64,000 nt of DNA from NCBI RefSeq assembly GCF_041929345.1, contig NZ_JBHFNQ010000108.1, positions 49,159 to 113,158 on the forward strand, given 5' to 3'. The notes under the pieces were generated by a model. That model was not told the DNA's origin. It searched no databases and saw nothing but the letters and a program-made list of their open reading frames with translations. A program made the translations under genes and the position numbers. This DNA is from Floridanema aerugineum (GTDB lineage: Bacteria; Cyanobacteriota; Cyanobacteriia; Cyanobacteriales; Aerosakkonemataceae). Shown here one piece after another: positions 62,186 to 64,000 of this stretch. Position 1 is the stretch's first letter. Each line of letters begins with the position of its first letter.

Positions 62186-63712
62186 CTAAATGATTGTTTT
62201 GGGGATGCAAACATCAGGGGAACATAAATTGGGAAATTCCATAGTGGTTACTTTTAATGTGTCTAGTTCTACCCGCCGAATTACATGATTGTTTGTATCG
62301 GCAATAAACAAAAGAAAACCTGCTGCACTTAAACCACTTGGCTCAAAAAACCTGGTGTTTTTTCCTTGACCATCTTGATGTCCGGCAACTCCATCTCCTA
62401 ACATAGTTTGACATTTACCTGTGTGAGGGTCTACGCGCTTAATTTTGTGATTGTAAGTATCGGCTATCCAAAGATAATCTGGGATATATTTTACTCCCAA
62501 ACAATGTTGTAATCTGACTTCGGAACCAATACCATCAACATCCCCAAATCCAAATAATTCTCCACTACCACAGACTGTCCGTACTTCGTCTAAATCAGCT
62601 AAACCTACAGCCCGAATTGAACTAATTTCGCTATCAGCAATGTACAATTCTCTCTTGTCAGTTGTGATTCCACTAGGTTGGGCAAAAGCTGAGTTACTTA
62701 GAGAACCATCTACGCAACCTTCTCCACCTGTGCCAGCATAAGTGCGAATTATACCTGTTTCTAGTTCCATTTCCCAGATTTGGTGTGGCCCTGCCATAGC
62801 AATATATAAGCTATTACCGATTTTTTCTAAATCCCAAGGGGAGTTAAGGGCGGTTTCTAAAGCTTGACCACTCTGAGGACTGATATAATGACCTTGTTCG
62901 CCTGTTCCGGCTATGGTTTTTACTTGTTGATTTTTTAGGTCTACTTGTCGTAAAGTATTGTTTTCTGTGTCAGCAATGTAGAGAAGTTGTTGTTCTTCAT
63001 CTAATGCCATTCCTTGGGGGGAAAAAAATTGTGCTTGGGTAAAATCACCATCAGTTAAACCAGATTTACCATTACCAATTATGTGTAATAGTTCCCCTTC
63101 TAAGGTACTAATAATAATGCGATGATGTCCTGTATCAGCAATAAATAGTCGATTTCCTTCTCCGTCAGCTAGTACTTTTCCGGGAAAGGCTAATGGTGTG
63201 GTTAAGGGGTGTTTTTGTTTTTCTAAATTTACTGAGAACTCTTGAAAGTTGAGGCTTCCCTGTTCTTGATATGCTTGAATCATTTGGGAAATTAATTCCT
63301 CTAAAGCGTCGCGGTGGCCTTCTCCAGATACACTACTTATACAATAAGTTTCGGGATCGATGATGACTAAAGTAGGCCAAGCACGCACGGCATATTGTTG
63401 CCAAATTTCAAAGTTTTGATCGACTATTACTGGATGTTCGATATCGTAACGCAGAATCGCTTGACGAATGTTTTCGACTTCTTGTTCGTTGTCGAATTTG
63501 GCGGAGTGAACGCCGATAACGGTAAGAGTGTCTTTGTATTTCTGCTCTAAGTATTTTAATTCGGGTAGGACGTGCAAGCAGTTAATGCAGCAATAAGTCC
63601 AAAAATCGAGAATTACTATTCGCCCTTTTAATTCCTTTAAGGATAAGGGTCGATCGGTATTTAGCCAAGTAAAGTTTTGGGGTAATTCTGGCGCTCTGAC
63701 GCGAGGTGCCAT
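62186..63712 (-). CDS. Thioredoxin-like/NHL-repeat protein (NHLRC2-like)
   Basis: 508 residues. N-terminal thioredoxin-like domain about 1-150 with FWTYCCINCLHVLPELKYLE (CXXC-like CCINC) and IGVHSAKFDNE. Then NHL repeats from about 165 to 490 (GNRLFIADTGHHRIIIS, QLLYIADTENNTLRQVD, SLYIAMAGPHQIWEM, ELYIADSEISSIRAV, YLWIADTYNHKIKRVD), a six-bladed propeller. The combination is that of NHLRC2. It lacks a signal peptide. Function unknown, probably redox-linked. Confidence 0.88.
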   Translation of the reverse strand: MAPRVRAPELPQNFTWLNTDRPLSLKELKGRIVILDFWTYCCINCLHVLPELKYLEQKYKDTLTVIGVHSAKFDNEQEVENIRQAILRYDIEHPVIVDQNFEIWQQYAVRAWPTLVIIDPETYCISSVSGEGHRDALEELISQMIQAYQEQGSLNFQEFSVNLEKQKHPLTTPLAFPGKVLADGEGNRLFIADTGHHRIIISTLEGELLHIIGNGKSGLTDGDFTQAQFFSPQGMALDEEQQLLYIADTENNTLRQVDLKNQQVKTIAGTGEQGHYISPQSGQALETALNSPWDLEKIGNSLYIAMAGPHQIWEMELETGIIRTYAGTGGEGCVDGSLSNSAFAQPSGITTDKRELYIADSEISSIRAVGLADLDEVRTVCGSGELFGFGDVDGIGSEVRLQHCLGVKYIPDYLWIADTYNHKIKRVDPHTGKCQTMLGDGVAGHQDGQGKNTRFFEPSGLSAAGFLLFIADTNNHVIRRVELDTLKVTTMEFPNLCSPDVCIPKTII

Positions 63713-63852
63713 AGTTTCTCCTTATGTAAGGTTTTGTAAGCGCGATCGCATCCAAGTTACTCCATTCTTAAGCCTATCACTCAATCTGACAATTACGCTA
63801 ATAGGAAAAAACAGGAGACAAGATAAAGGAAACAGAAAATTATTCTGTTTTC

Positions 63853-64000
63853 TGTAGAGACGTTGTATACAACGTCTCTACTGGGTATACAACGTCTCTA
63901 CTGGGTATACAACGTCTCTACTGGGTATACAACGTCTCTACTGGGTATACAACGTCTCTACTGGGTATACAACGTCTCTACTGGGTATACAACGTCTCTA
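63853..64000. repeat. GTAGAGACGT palindrome and 20-bp tandem array
   Basis: It begins with GTAGAGACGTTGTATACAAC plus GTCTCTAC. Then the 20-bp unit CTGGGTATACAACGTCTCTA repeats six times in a row from 63881 to the window end (63881-64000), continuing past it. The period is constant with no spacers, so it is not a CRISPR array. The promoter region of the NHL gene lies at 63713-63852. Confidence 0.9.

Noticed and set aside
63881..64000. Regular 20-bp repeats that could suggest a CRISPR array
   Set aside because: Head-to-tail copies without spacers, and the same sequence is a genome repeat at other places.

Overview
The window is chromosomal DNA of a cyanobacterium, probably a filamentous Oscillatoriales-type strain. 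I infer this from many GCGATCGC (HIP1) sites, pentapeptide-repeat proteins, a thylakoid cytochrome c6 gene, a KaiB-fold protein, many hybrid histidine kinases with PAS/GAF arrays, and abundant short repeats (heptamer tandem repeats, GTAGAGACGT palindromes, GTAGGGTGCGTCAGA elements). I found no rRNA, tRNA, CRISPR array or prophage.

Layout. 1-12.4 kb is mixed housekeeping and repeat-rich DNA: a lumenal-type pentapeptide protein (5' end missing), an FkbM methyltransferase, purK followed by a probable 6S RNA, an M16 peptidase pair, a peptidoglycan-binding protein, a proline-rich membrane protein, a degenerate small-gene region, a metallophosphoesterase, an intact-looking IS200/IS605 element (TnpA plus TnpB) and a pentapeptide/TPR lipoprotein-like or secreted protein. 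12.4-29.6 kb is one tightly packed minus-strand operon of eight signalling genes. 29.8-32.3 kb is a three-gene operon of two HtrA-type proteases and a LuxR-type regulator whose receiver has lost its phosphorylation residues. 32.7-42.8 kb holds a DNA glycosylase, a DUF4342 protein, a giant phosphate-binding-like/DUF4912 receptor-like protein, petJ, a fibrillin-like protein, a HAD phosphatase, queD and tenA. 42.9-50.6 kb is a second signalling cluster: a PAS/GAF/GGDEF protein and three paralogues that share one N-terminal sensory module but end in a degenerate kinase, a kinase and a diguanylate cyclase. 51.6-64 kb holds a permease/TIGR03943 pair, a beta-propeller protein, a long pentapeptide protein, wecB, pilT, a KaiB-domain protein and an NHL-repeat thioredoxin-like protein.

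How the parts fit. The eight-gene operon starts with a membrane Cache-HAMP hybrid kinase and continues through soluble hybrid kinases and a stand-alone receiver to two output enzymes, each with its own receiver: a GGDEF diguanylate cyclase and a class III nucleotide cyclase with adenylate-cyclase-type residues. The plain reading is one phosphorelay feeding c-di-GMP and cAMP. Two GAF domains in the window (in the 1485-residue kinase and the 1123-residue GGDEF protein) resemble bilin-binding cyanobacteriochrome GAFs and keep the chromophore cysteine, but the following histidine is replaced. PilT lies in the same window; a light/second-messenger/pilus link is only an inference.

Small-scale structure is rich. 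Repeats have entered coding sequence (purK, probably the permease). One MITE-like element sits between two copies of a 35-bp sequence that contains the end of a gene. A repeat family can fold into a cloverleaf-like shape.
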